Of a DNA stretch of 64,000 nt, positions 27,860 through 36,442 are shown piece by piece (positions within the stretch are counted from its first letter, which is position 1; each line of letters begins with the position of its first letter). The position numbers were made by a program, and so were the translations under genes. The DNA lies in assembly GCA_963662815.2 (NCBI GenBank), contig CAXXWA010000005.1:310001-374000 (forward strand), given 5' to 3'. The DNA is from JAPPHA01 sp963662815. Its GTDB lineage: Bacteria; Pseudomonadota; Alphaproteobacteria; Rhodobacterales; Rhodobacteraceae. The notes below the pieces were generated by a model that was not told the origin of the DNA, searched no databases, and saw only the letters and a list, made by a program, of their open reading frames with translations.

Positions 27860-28968
27860 GGCTTGATGCGTTCTTCCGTCGCAGGATCGAAGGCGACGGC
27901 CTTTTCCATATTGACAGCAAATTCGAACACGTCGCCACTGACGACAGTCACGTCGGCGCGCATTCTTGCAGTCGCGTCACGGCCGCCAAGCGTCATCGTC
28001 ACGAACGTGTCTGAACCGGCTGGTTCGGTCACGCCGATGCGGTTTCGCAGACGAGCGAGATTCCTTGAGTTGCGGTCGGCGCCATCCAAGTCGGTGATTG
28101 CCTCGGGGCGAATTCCGAGAAATACCTCGCGTCCGTCCCAATCGGCCAGATTATCCTGGCTGAACCGGAAGTACTGCTGAAGATCCTCGGAATCCGTGAT
28201 ACAAGCATGCGGTACGCCGTCATGCATGACGACCCGGACCGGCAGGACGTTCATCGCAGGACTGCCCATGAACGTTCCAACAAAGACATTCGCAGGAGTG
28301 TTGTATATTTCCTGCGGTGTTCCGAGCTGCTGAATGTGGCCATGGTTCATCACCGCGATCCGGGTTGACAGTGTCATCGCCTCAATCTGATCGTGGGTCA
28401 CGTAAACGACCGTGGACTTCAACTTGTCGTGCAGCTTTTTGATCTCTTTCCTCATATCGACGCGAAGTTTGGCGTCGAGGTTTGACAATGGCTCATCAAA
28501 CAGAAAGACATCCGGGTTGCGCACGAGTGCCCGCCCCATAGCAACCCTCTGCCGTTGGCCACCGGAGAGCTGGACCGGTTTTCGATCAAGGAGGTGGTCT
28601 ATCTGGAGGAGTTTCGCGACCGCTGAGAGGGACCTGTCACGGACAGGTTTCGCGACACCGTGCATCTCCAGCCCGAACGTGATGTTTTGTCCCGCTGTCA
28701 TGTTCGGGTAAAGAGCGTAATTCTGGAATACCATCGCAATGTTGCGCTTCGACGGATGCACTCCATTGACGACACGGTCCCTGATCAGGATCTCGCCAGA
28801 CGTGATGCCTTCGAGTCCTGCGATCATGTTGAGGAGCGTTGACTTCCCGCACCCCGATGGGCCCACCAAGACGAGGAACTCGTCCCTTTCGACCGAAATG
28901 GAGATGTTGTGGAGGACCTCGACTTGTCCGAAGGACTTCGAGACATTCCGGATTTCAATAAAGCCCAC
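27856..28968 (-). CDS. Sugar ABC transporter ATP-binding protein (UgpC/MalK type)
   Basis: The product has 370 residues: Walker A GPSGCGKST (36-44), Q-loop in VFQNYALYPN, signature LSGGQRQRVAMGRA (134-147), Walker B VFLFDEPLSNLD (154-165) and switch His in VVYVTHDQIEAMTL, then a C-terminal TOBE/OB regulatory domain with LGIRPEAI. It energises carbohydrate import with the two permeases upstream and is the fourth transporter gene of the operon. Its start is three bases after the permease stop, and its stop overlaps the GMC gene. It appears intact. Confidence 0.92.
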   Translation of the reverse strand: MGFIEIRNVSKSFGQVEVLHNISISVERDEFLVLVGPSGCGKSTLLNMIAGLEGITSGEILIRDRVVNGVHPSKRNIAMVFQNYALYPNMTAGQNITFGLEMHGVAKPVRDRSLSAVAKLLQIDHLLDRKPVQLSGGQRQRVAMGRALVRNPDVFLFDEPLSNLDAKLRVDMRKEIKKLHDKLKSTVVYVTHDQIEAMTLSTRIAVMNHGHIQQLGTPQEIYNTPANVFVGTFMGSPAMNVLPVRVVMHDGVPHACITDSEDLQQYFRFSQDNLADWDGREVFLGIRPEAITDLDGADRNSRNLARLRNRIGVTEPAGSDTFVTMTLGGRDATARMRADVTVVSGDVFEFAVNMEKAVAFDPATEERIKP

Positions 28969-28971
28969 TTG

Positions 28972-29853
28972 TCAGCCCTTTACGGAACCCGCCATGAGCC
29001 CGCGGACGAAGTATCGTCCGGCGACGACATAGACGACGAGGGTCGGAAACGCCGCGAGGATCGCACCGGCAAAATGGACGTTGTATTCCTTTACGCCTGT
29101 CGAGGAATTGACAAGGTTGTTGAGCGCCACAGTCATCGGCATGGAATCGAGATCTGCGAAGGAAGCGCCGAACAGGAAGTCGTTCCAGATGTTGGTGAAT
29201 TGCCAGATAACCGAAACAACGATGATCGGTCCTGAAACAGGCAGCATGATGCGCCAGAAGATGCGGAGGAATCCAGCCCCGTCGATCATTGCCGCACGTA
29301 CGAGTTCGTCGGGAAACACGGCATAGTAATTACGGAAGAAGAGGGTCGTGAACCCAAGCCCGTAGACCACATGAACGAGGACTAGACCCGCTGTCGAACC
29401 AGCTAGGCCCGTAATGCCTAGAATTCGAGCCATCGGAATAAGCACGATCTGGAATGGGATGAAACAGGAGAACAGCATCAGTCCGAACAGGATGTTGTCG
29501 CCCCGGAACCGCCATTTCGTGAGGACGTAACCGTTGAGGGCGCCGAGTGCGGTGGAGATTGCCACCGCAGGAACGACCATGAGGACGGAATTCAAGAAGT
29601 ACGGCCTGAGGCCGGTTGGTTCGACTCCGATTTGTGCGGTCGACCATGCGGAGAGCCAGGGTTCGATTGTCCAGACTTCGGGCAGGGAGATCATGTTCCC
29701 CCCAGTGATCTCGGTGAGCGGCTTGACCGAGTTCACGAGCATGACGAGCAACGGCAGAAGGTAGAAAAGCGCAAAGATCAGGAGCGCCAGGTAAATGAAG
29801 GCCCTCGCGATGCGTCCCGTGCGAACGGACATGTCCTGCGAGACGGCGTGCAT
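28972..29853 (-). CDS. Sugar ABC transporter permease (MalG/UgpE type)
   Basis: The product has 293 residues and six predicted membrane helices, beginning with FIYLALLIFALFYLLPLLVML. The EAA-type cytoplasmic loop that docks on the ATPase is at ELVRAAMIDGAGFLRIFWRI. The start is ATG 29853, which overlaps the stop of the preceding permease (ATGA). Longer frames upstream overlap that gene and are not used. It pairs with the other permease to form the membrane channel of a binding-protein-dependent sugar importer. Confidence 0.9.
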   Translation of the reverse strand: MHAVSQDMSVRTGRIARAFIYLALLIFALFYLLPLLVMLVNSVKPLTEITGGNMISLPEVWTIEPWLSAWSTAQIGVEPTGLRPYFLNSVLMVVPAVAISTALGALNGYVLTKWRFRGDNILFGLMLFSCFIPFQIVLIPMARILGITGLAGSTAGLVLVHVVYGLGFTTLFFRNYYAVFPDELVRAAMIDGAGFLRIFWRIMLPVSGPIIVVSVIWQFTNIWNDFLFGASFADLDSMPMTVALNNLVNSSTGVKEYNVHFAGAILAAFPTLVVYVVAGRYFVRGLMAGSVKG

Positions 29854-30749
29854 CACTTCCGTTCCCTGATTTCGGCATAAAGGTAAGGAGTCATGATGGC
29901 TGCAACGGTCATCAACATGATGACCGCGCTCGAAGCGCCGATTCCCATCGAATTCCGGGTGAACGTGTAGGAATACATGAATGTCGCAGGCAATTCGGTC
30001 GCCCGGCCGGGACCTCCGCCCGTCATTGCGATGATGAGGTCGTAAGACTTGATCGCAAGATGGGCGAGGATAACGAAGGTGGACAAAAAGGCGGGGCGCA
30101 GGAGAGGTATCACGATACGCCTGTAGAGGTTCCAGTTGGACGCACCGTCGATCTGGGCCGCCTTGAGAATTTCGTTGTCGATGCCGCGCAAGCCCGCAAG
30201 GAACATCGCCATTACGAACCCGGAGGTTTGCCAAACCGCGGCAATGACCACAGTGTAGATGGCCATGTCGCGATCCTTGATCCATTTGAACGCGAAGCTT
30301 TCCCAGCCCCAGCCATGCATGGTCTGTTCCAGTCCGATTCCGGGATCGAGAAACCATTTCCACGCCGTGCCGGTGACGATGAAGCTCAGTGCCATCGGGT
30401 AGAGGTATACAGGCCGGAGCACGCCTTCGCCGCGGATTTTCTGGTCAAGGAAAATCGCTAGAAGAAGACCGATCAATGTACAGAAGAGAATGTAGAGTGT
30501 GGCGAAAATCCCGAGGTTTGTGACCGCTGTCCACCAATGCGAGAGCCCCCAAAGCCTGACGTAGTTCTCGATTCCGACCCAGTCGTAGCGGGGTAGCATC
30601 TTGGAATTCGTGAAACTCAAGTAGATGGTGAAAAAAATGAAGCCGTAAACGAAGACGAAAATCGCGGCGAGAGAGGGTGAAAGGACCAGTCTCGGAATCA
30701 ATTCCTGAAGCCGCGTTCGAAGATCTTCTGTTTTCGCCCTGTACGCCAT
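29853..30749 (-). CDS. Sugar ABC transporter permease (MalF/UgpA type)
   Basis: The product has 298 residues and about six membrane helices (first LAAIFVFVYGFIFFTIYLSF). The EAA loop is in EILKAAQIDGASNWNLYRRI. It resembles permeases of glucose/mannose- or trehalose-type importers of alphaproteobacteria. It starts 122 bases after the binding-protein stop, with a stable hairpin between them, and is translationally coupled to the next permease. Confidence 0.9.
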   Translation of the reverse strand: MAYRAKTEDLRTRLQELIPRLVLSPSLAAIFVFVYGFIFFTIYLSFTNSKMLPRYDWVGIENYVRLWGLSHWWTAVTNLGIFATLYILFCTLIGLLLAIFLDQKIRGEGVLRPVYLYPMALSFIVTGTAWKWFLDPGIGLEQTMHGWGWESFAFKWIKDRDMAIYTVVIAAVWQTSGFVMAMFLAGLRGIDNEILKAAQIDGASNWNLYRRIVIPLLRPAFLSTFVILAHLAIKSYDLIIAMTGGGPGRATELPATFMYSYTFTRNSMGIGASSAVIMLMTVAAIMTPYLYAEIRERK

Positions 30750-30836
30750 GGCTTCTCCCGGCCCTTTTCCGGATGCGGCGGCTCTTTTTCGACCTGCTTT
30801 CGCGCGTACGTGCAGCAGTCTGCCCGCCTCGGAGCA

Positions 30837-30863
30837 GGAAGGCGGGGCGCAGCCCCGCCTTCC
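30837..30863 (-). terminator. Intra-operon hairpin between binding protein and permease genes
   Basis: GGAAGGCGGGGC and GCCCCGCCTTCC form a perfect 12-bp stem with a 3-base loop, 8 bases after the binding-protein stop. There is no long T run. Such structures commonly protect the binding-protein mRNA or reduce read-through, so that this protein is made in excess over the membrane parts. Confidence 0.65.
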
Positions 30864-30871
30864 CGAAACGA

Positions 30872-32125
30872 CTACATCGCAGCCTCAACCGCAACCACCA
30901 GTTCTTGCGCCGCAGTTTCAGCGTCGTATTCGCCGTTGAAATGTGCCGTCAAGACATCATAGATTGCATTTTTAACAGCAGCGCGGTTCGCGTGTCCGTG
31001 AGCTATCGATCCGAGCAGAGTCCCGGCATTGGCAGCTGCCACGAGTTCTTCCATGCCCTTTTTTCCGCAAGCATCGAAGGCATCGTTCGGCACATCCGTG
31101 CGGGCCGGCACTGACCCCTTGACCACGTTGAAGGCTGACTGGAATGAAGGGCTCATGATCGCCGAGGCCATCTTGCCCTGCGCTTCGCGGGCGCCGTCGT
31201 CAGTCACATTGAACATGGCAAACTGATCGGAATTGAAACTCACAGCACCTTCCGAACCCGGAAGGCGAAAGCAAATGAAGTCGGTTCCGGGCTGCTTGCC
31301 GGCATTCACGAACTCACCTTTCGCCCAGTCCCCCATGATCTGGAAGGCAGCCTCGCCATTGATCACCATTGCCGACGCAAGATTCCAGTCGCGTCCGGAG
31401 AAATTGTCGTCCACGAAGGAACGCAGCGTTTCCATGCGCCGGAAAGCCTCAACCATGGTGCCGGATCCAAGCGCACCGATGTCGAGGTCGATGAAGGCAC
31501 GCTTGTAGAACTCGGGACCGCCTGCCGACAAAACGACGCCGTCGAACACGGTTGCTTCCTGCCAGGCCTGGCCGCCGTGCGCGAGTGCGATCTTACCAGA
31601 ATCGTGGACCTTCTGCATGGCCGCCACAAACTCGTCCCAGGTTGCCGGCTGGGCGATGCCAAGTTCATCCAGGATCGCCTTGTTCCCCCATACCCAGTTC
31701 GTCGAATGGACGTTCACAGGTGCCGCAATCCAGTGCCCATCGTATTTCGCAAAGGCCTGCAAAGCTTCCGGCACAACCGAATCCCAACCTTCTGCAGACG
31801 CAACGTCATCAAGGTTTCCAAGCGCGCCTTCGGCGGCCCAGTCGAGTATGTCGAAACCCAGCATCTGCACCGCAGTCGGCGGGTTTCCTGCCGTTACGCG
31901 CGCCCGAAGGGTGGTCATCGCCGCACCGCCTCCGCCGCCGGCCACTGGCATGTCATTCCAGCCGACACCCTGGCCTTGCAGGTCTTCTTTGAGCACATTC
32001 AGGGCCGCTGCTTCTCCTCCCGACGTCCACCAATGCAGGACTTCCACGTCGGCGGCCTGGACTCCGCCTGCCGATCCGAGAAGCGCCAAGGCCATTGCCG
32101 TTCTTTTTCCACAGTAAACACGCAT
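30872..32125 (-). CDS. Sugar ABC transporter substrate-binding protein
   Basis: The product has 417 residues from ATG 32125, chosen because AAGGAGG lies 8 bases upstream on the coding strand. Residues 1-24 form a signal peptide with cleavage after VQA. The mature protein opens DVEVLHWWTSGGEAAAL, the signature of family 1 carbohydrate-binding proteins of the glucose/mannose type. Other hallmarks are NVHSTNWVWGNKAILDELG and AFQIMGDWAKGEF. It is periplasmic and delivers sugar to the two permeases. The exact sugar cannot be read from sequence. Confidence 0.9.
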   Translation of the reverse strand: MRVYCGKRTAMALALLGSAGGVQAADVEVLHWWTSGGEAAALNVLKEDLQGQGVGWNDMPVAGGGGGAAMTTLRARVTAGNPPTAVQMLGFDILDWAAEGALGNLDDVASAEGWDSVVPEALQAFAKYDGHWIAAPVNVHSTNWVWGNKAILDELGIAQPATWDEFVAAMQKVHDSGKIALAHGGQAWQEATVFDGVVLSAGGPEFYKRAFIDLDIGALGSGTMVEAFRRMETLRSFVDDNFSGRDWNLASAMVINGEAAFQIMGDWAKGEFVNAGKQPGTDFICFRLPGSEGAVSFNSDQFAMFNVTDDGAREAQGKMASAIMSPSFQSAFNVVKGSVPARTDVPNDAFDACGKKGMEELVAAANAGTLLGSIAHGHANRAAVKNAIYDVLTAHFNGEYDAETAAQELVVAVEAAM

Positions 32126-32174
32126 AGGTTTGTCCTCCTTAGTTTGCGTCATAAACTTTCACCTGACAGATGTG

Positions 32175-33434
32175 TCAGGGGGTCTTCACCCAAGGTTCAC
32201 GCGTGCGGCTTGTCCGCACTACCAGCGTCTTAACCTCAAGGAATTCATGAAGGCCGCAGCTGCCTTTCTCCCGGCCGAGGCCGGATTGATTCATCGCCCC
32301 GAAGGCCAGTTCGGCGAAGCCGTCTATTCGGGCAATTGTGCCGTTGTCGCAGGCCCCCAACCGGCGCATATGGCCGTCGATTCCACGCCGACATTCGGAC
32401 GAGGCGATCACCCTAACCCGCGTGGCAGGGTCATGCGGCTTGGCGAACGCGAGCCCTTGCGAGAGCACGTCTACCTTCCCGACCCTTTCGTCCGTTATGT
32501 CCTCGCGGAAGAGATCGCGACGGCCGGAATTGCAGCTTTGACCGGCGCTGAAATCGAGCCCGAATGTCACGGTATCGGCAGCGCCATCGTTGTCGGTGTC
32601 CGGAATGACCAACCCGGCATTCCGAACGCCGAGTCCAAGCACCGTTTTCATGAGTGAATTCGAAGCCGATGCAGCGATTGCCCTTCCAAACGACGTCGAA
32701 CCAGAAAATGCCACAATGCCCACACGCGGGTGCGCGCACATCATCCAGCCCAACGCCAGTCCGTTACCGGGTGCGAAGTTCACCACGCTTGGCGGAAAAC
32801 CGGCATCCAACAGGAATTCGCCCGTCACTGCCGTCGTGCCGGGTGTCAATTCCGATGGCTTCACAATGCGATTGCATCTGACTGCAAACACGAACGGCAG
32901 CTTCTGGCTGAAAGTCCAGAATGGTAAGTTACGGAACGTAATGGTCGCCATGATGCCTATCGGCTCTTTGAACATCATGTCCAGGATGTTGACGCCTGGT
33001 GCACGGTGGCTGTCGCCATGCACAATGCGCACGGGCGGTGCGGGGTAGCGCCGGGGGTCCGCCGCCTCTTGGATTTCATCGCTGGCCTCGTTGACTGGCT
33101 TGCCTATCTCCGGGGGTTCCATCAGCGCCACGCTCTTGGTACCGACCTCAAAAGGGTTGGAAGCTCCGAGCAACTCCTTCGACCGGTTCTTGCCGGACAT
33201 GCGTTTCTGCACCCTGGAATTGAATGATCTGCGTGCAGAATCGGTTGCGAGATCCAGTTGGACTCCTGAGCCACGTGCGGCGGTGCTGACAGGGAATAAA
33301 TTCGCCCGCGACTGACGCTCCCGGCGCGTTTTGCGTGCATTCTCACGCCATCTGCCAAAGATCAGTTGTCGCCCGAAGAAGGGTGCATCCGCTAAGTCTG
33401 CGCAGGAGGACACTTTCAAGGCACGTTTCGTCAC
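32175..33434 (-). pseudogene. Aldehyde dehydrogenase, degenerate but with open frame
   Basis: The frame encodes 419 residues; the family usually has about 480. The order of aldehyde dehydrogenase motifs is recognisable: PIGIMATITFRNLPFW (normally a PWN motif), IVKPSELTP, AGFPPSVVNFAPGNG, FSGSTSFGRAI, GQSCNSG with the catalytic Cys, and SGLGREKGS near the C-terminus. But the usual E-L-G-G-K motif with the general base Glu reads GLGVRNAG, the Asn of PWN is lost, and about 100 residues between the Cys and the C-terminus are reduced to unrelated sequence. It lies between the hydratase and the importer in the same operon. I judge it non-functional despite the lack of stops. Confidence 0.7.
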
Positions 33435-33436
33435 GA

Positions 33437-34204
33437 TCAGATTCCAGGAAATTCCGGCTTTCGCTTTTCACGGAAGGCTGCGATTCCCTCCGCACGATCG
33501 GAACTTGCGGCAATCGCTGCGCTGCCAAGCGCCTCGACTATTGCGTCCCGATCCTCGCCGCGAGCGGCATGGATCATCCACTTTGCGATTTCCACGGCGC
33601 GCGGCGACATCTCGGAAACGCGCTGCGCAATAGCAAGTGCCTCAGCATGAGGGTCGTCGGTCAACACGGCAGCGAAACCCAAGTCATGCGCCTTTTCTGC
33701 ACCAATCCGGCGACCGAAAATGGCCATTTCTTTCAAGACCGATTCTGGCAACAGCCGGGCGAGGCGTTGTGTCCCGGACCACCCCGGAACAATACCTATC
33801 GCTGTTTCCGGCAATGCAATTGCTGCATCCGGCGACATCACGCGCAGGTCACAGGCTGCCGCCAATTCCAGCCCGCCGCCAAGTGCCGGACCGGCCAGGA
33901 TGGCAATTGTGGGTTTGACAAGCCGCGCCAGCCGGTCAAATGTTCTATGCCCGCCCCGAACCCAGTAGCGGGCGAATTCGGCGGCGGACATGTCGCCCCA
34001 GCCATTGACATCGGCGCCGGCACAGAATGCGCGATCGCCCTTGGCCGAAATCAGCACGCATGCGAATTCAAGTTCGCGCTCGAGAGTGTCAAGATGCCCG
34101 TCAAGCTGTTGGAGCATCTCGCCGGTGAAGGAATTCAGTTTCGCCGGATTGTCGAGCATGATCTCGGCAATACGGTTCTCGAACCTCAGGTGGACCCGGC
34201 TCAT
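33437..34204 (-). CDS. Enoyl-CoA hydratase/isomerase family protein
   Basis: The product has 255 residues from ATG 34204, which overlaps the CoA-transferase stop (ATGA). The crotonase fold is evident: CAGADVNGWG forms the oxyanion hole, ILAGPALGGGLELAAACDLRV the second, and AALPETAIGIVPGWSGTQRL carries the active-site Glu region. The C-terminus (AFREKRKPEFPG) is standard. Its partner genes suggest it hydrates an unsaturated acyl-CoA formed after CoA transfer. The true substrate is unknown. Confidence 0.88.
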   Translation of the reverse strand: MSRVHLRFENRIAEIMLDNPAKLNSFTGEMLQQLDGHLDTLERELEFACVLISAKGDRAFCAGADVNGWGDMSAAEFARYWVRGGHRTFDRLARLVKPTIAILAGPALGGGLELAAACDLRVMSPDAAIALPETAIGIVPGWSGTQRLARLLPESVLKEMAIFGRRIGAEKAHDLGFAAVLTDDPHAEALAIAQRVSEMSPRAVEIAKWMIHAARGEDRDAIVEALGSAAIAASSDRAEGIAAFREKRKPEFPGI

Positions 34205-35772
34205 GGTTCCCACCCCATCGGTTCCTTTTTGAGCAATGACGACGGCATGAGCGTTGCATCCGGCGAAATCCGCACCCGCAGTCCGGACGCTGCGACGATG
34301 TCGGCTTCCGGATCGATACCCGGCATGATCTCGGTCGCTACGAGTCCGTCCTCATCGGGACGAATTACACATCGTTCGGTGACAAAGACGACCTCCTGAC
34401 CCTGCGCGCGCGCGCGGCGGCCCGAGAACGTGACATGTTCGACATCCTCCACAAATTTCTCGAATTTTCCCGGGCGGATGACTTTCACGCCTTCATCCGA
34501 AAGCTCGACCTCCGCTCCTGCCTCGAACCGGCCCGAAAAGACGATCTTCCTTGCGTGCGCAGTGATGTCGACGAAACCGCCGCAACCTGCAGTCAGGTGA
34601 GGTTTCTTCCCGAGTTTGGAGACATTTACGTTGCCTTTGACATCCACCTCGAGGAACGACAGGAAAGCCGCGTCGAATCCGCCTCCCTGGAAATTGGTAA
34701 ACTGCTGTGGTGCGGGAACGAAACCGTCCGCATTGGAGGAACATCCGAATGCCAAGCCGGTACGCGGTATTCCCCCCACGGCACCTTGCTCGATAAGCCA
34801 CGTCACTGCGTGCGGGTGGCCTTCTTCGAGCAGAATGCGGGGCAAGATTGCACTGATTCCAAAACCAAGACTTGCGGTCATTCCCCCCTGCAGTTCCAAT
34901 GCGGCGCGCCGTGCGATGACTTTTTCGAGCGTGTGCTCGGCCCGCATGAAACTCGACCACGGTCGCATGATCTGGCCGGAGATGGCTGGATCATATGGAG
35001 TTTCGCAGGTCTGTTTCTGATGCGGGTCGACGACGACAACATCGACGAGATGCCCTGGTATCCGCACATCATGCGGGCGGAGGCTCCCCGCCATCGTCAC
35101 CCTTTGAACCTGGGCGATGACCAGACCATCGCAGTTTCTAACCGTGACAGCCTGTTCCAGGCCGCCCAGATAGGATCCTTCGTGTTCGTAAGTCAGGTTC
35201 CCGCGCTCATCCGCGGTCGTTGCGCGCAAGATGCACACGTTGGGTGTGATGACCGGGAAATGCAGCCAGGTTTCGCCGGCAAACTCGACGCGGTTCACGA
35301 CCGGAGCTGCTGCGGCCTTCGCGTTCATCGCGCAGCCTTCGAGAATCGGATCAACGAATGTATCGAAGCCTATCCTGGTGAGCACGCCGGGCCGCCGCGC
35401 GGCCGCATCCCTGTGCATGTCGAAGAGGATCCCCGATGGCACGTTGTACGCTGCCACCCGGTTCTCAACGATCATCTTCCAGATTTCGGGCATCGAGTGA
35501 CTCGACGAGCCCGAAGGAAAGGAGCCGGCGAGCACTTTTTCCAGCAATCCGTCCCTGGCGATGTGGTCCATGCCCTTGACGTTACAAATGTCACCGGCAG
35601 CAATGGGATGAATTGCCGTGATGGAGCGCGGCCGACTTTCGGTTTTGTACCGTGTCCCAAGCGCCTCCAAAACAAGGTCCGGACAACCGAGAGCCGACGA
35701 TGAAGACACCGTAATCACGGCACCATCGGGAATTCCGGCCACTGCCTCTTCCGGACTGAGAGTCTTGTTCAC
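34201..35772 (-). CDS. Family I CoA-transferase (propionate CoA-transferase / YdiF-like)
   Basis: The product has about 523 residues. GTG 35772 is chosen as the start because its GTGA overlaps the stop of the ancestral dehydrogenase frame upstream, and homologous sequence (NKTLSPEEAVAGIPDGAVIT) begins there. The fused alpha and beta halves are complete. The beta half has WLIEQGAVGGIP with the catalytic Glu, then GLAFGCSSNADGF, FQGGGFDAAFLSFLEVDVKG and CGGFVDITAHARKIVFSG. It moves CoA between acids. Together with the hydratase it suggests catabolism of a short organic acid produced from an imported sugar-like compound. Confidence 0.85.
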   Translation of the reverse strand: MNKTLSPEEAVAGIPDGAVITVSSSSALGCPDLVLEALGTRYKTESRPRSITAIHPIAAGDICNVKGMDHIARDGLLEKVLAGSFPSGSSSHSMPEIWKMIVENRVAAYNVPSGILFDMHRDAAARRPGVLTRIGFDTFVDPILEGCAMNAKAAAAPVVNRVEFAGETWLHFPVITPNVCILRATTADERGNLTYEHEGSYLGGLEQAVTVRNCDGLVIAQVQRVTMAGSLRPHDVRIPGHLVDVVVVDPHQKQTCETPYDPAISGQIMRPWSSFMRAEHTLEKVIARRAALELQGGMTASLGFGISAILPRILLEEGHPHAVTWLIEQGAVGGIPRTGLAFGCSSNADGFVPAPQQFTNFQGGGFDAAFLSFLEVDVKGNVNVSKLGKKPHLTAGCGGFVDITAHARKIVFSGRFEAGAEVELSDEGVKVIRPGKFEKFVEDVEHVTFSGRRARAQGQEVVFVTERCVIRPDEDGLVATEIMPGIDPEADIVAASGLRVRISPDATLMPSSLLKKEPMGWEP

Positions 35773-36381
35773 GTCGAGCCTGCGTAGTTCACACTTGACC
35801 GGCCGCCGGATTGTGCGGCCTGGCGAATTGACAACGCGACTGCCAGTGAGTTGACACCGTCCCATCCATCGACGGCAGCTCATCCTGTCCGGAAACTGCA
35901 CCGGTGAACTTCCGCACTCCGGCTCCGTAAAGGCCGTGTTCCGGGTACGGGACAATTTCCATCCGCTTTCCGGTCACCAGCGTGATCTCTTCCACTGGCT
36001 CTTGGGTCATCTCACCGCAGGCGAAGACCGAACCGCTCGTGCCATGAACTTCAAGGCCGCAACCTGCGAATTCGTGAGTGAAACTCTCACGACTCATTAC
36101 CATGGCGCCGGACGACATCGTCCAGACCGACATGACAGCTGCTTGCACCTGCCTGAAGTGTCGCTCGTTGGTAGTGGAAATGTAGACGGCTTCGACTTCC
36201 GGATCTTCGAGCGCCTCAGGTTGGAACCGTAGCGCGGAATGCCATGCTGCCGAGCAAATGCAGCGGCACGCTCGACGGAAGAGCTGACAATGAGAACGAC
36301 CTTGTCGTCCCCTTGCGCCCGGAAGGCTCTGATCTTGTATTTTGCCGCGACTGTGCTTGCGCCGATCAATGCCCAGTTCAT
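35769..36381 (-). pseudogene. Gfo/Idh/MocA dehydrogenase, internally deleted and frameshifted
   Basis: ATG 36381 opens with MNWALIGASTVAAKYKIRAF, a Rossmann N-terminus, and SSSVERAAAFARQHGIPR. Near 36236 the frame shifts to EDPEVEAVYISTTNERHFRQ, which then jumps to C-terminal-domain sequence (THEFAGCGLEVHGTSGSVFA, then EHGLYGAGVRKF). About 150 residues, including the EKP catalytic segment, are deleted. A second shift near 35850 restores DGVNSLAVALSIRQAAQSGG, and the ancestral stop overlaps the next gene. It was the first gene of this catabolic operon; such enzymes oxidise sugars or polyols with NAD(P). Confidence 0.75.
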
Positions 36382-36396
36382 TAGAGACTCGTTGTA

Positions 36397-36442
36397 ATTG
36401 GAACGTTCTAAAATATTACTGGAACGTTCCAAATGTTGTCAA
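36397..36442 (-). promoter_or_regulatory. Operon promoter with two LacI-type operators
   Basis: Read on the minus strand: TTGACA (36442-36437), an 18-base spacer, and TAATAT (36418-36413). Operator 1, TTTGGAACGTTCCAG, fills the spacer. Operator 2, TTAGAACGTTCCAAT, lies directly after the -10. The palindrome centres are 21 bp apart, two helical turns, on the same face of DNA. TGGAACGTTCCA is the CG-centred palindrome typical of LacI/GalR-family sites. Repression by a sugar-responsive LacI protein is inferred. Confidence 0.75.

Noticed and set aside
34435..35703. Plus-strand open frame of 422 codons opposite the CoA-transferase
   Set aside because: It is antisense to a gene with all family I CoA-transferase motifs and is His/Arg/Cys-rich without family features.
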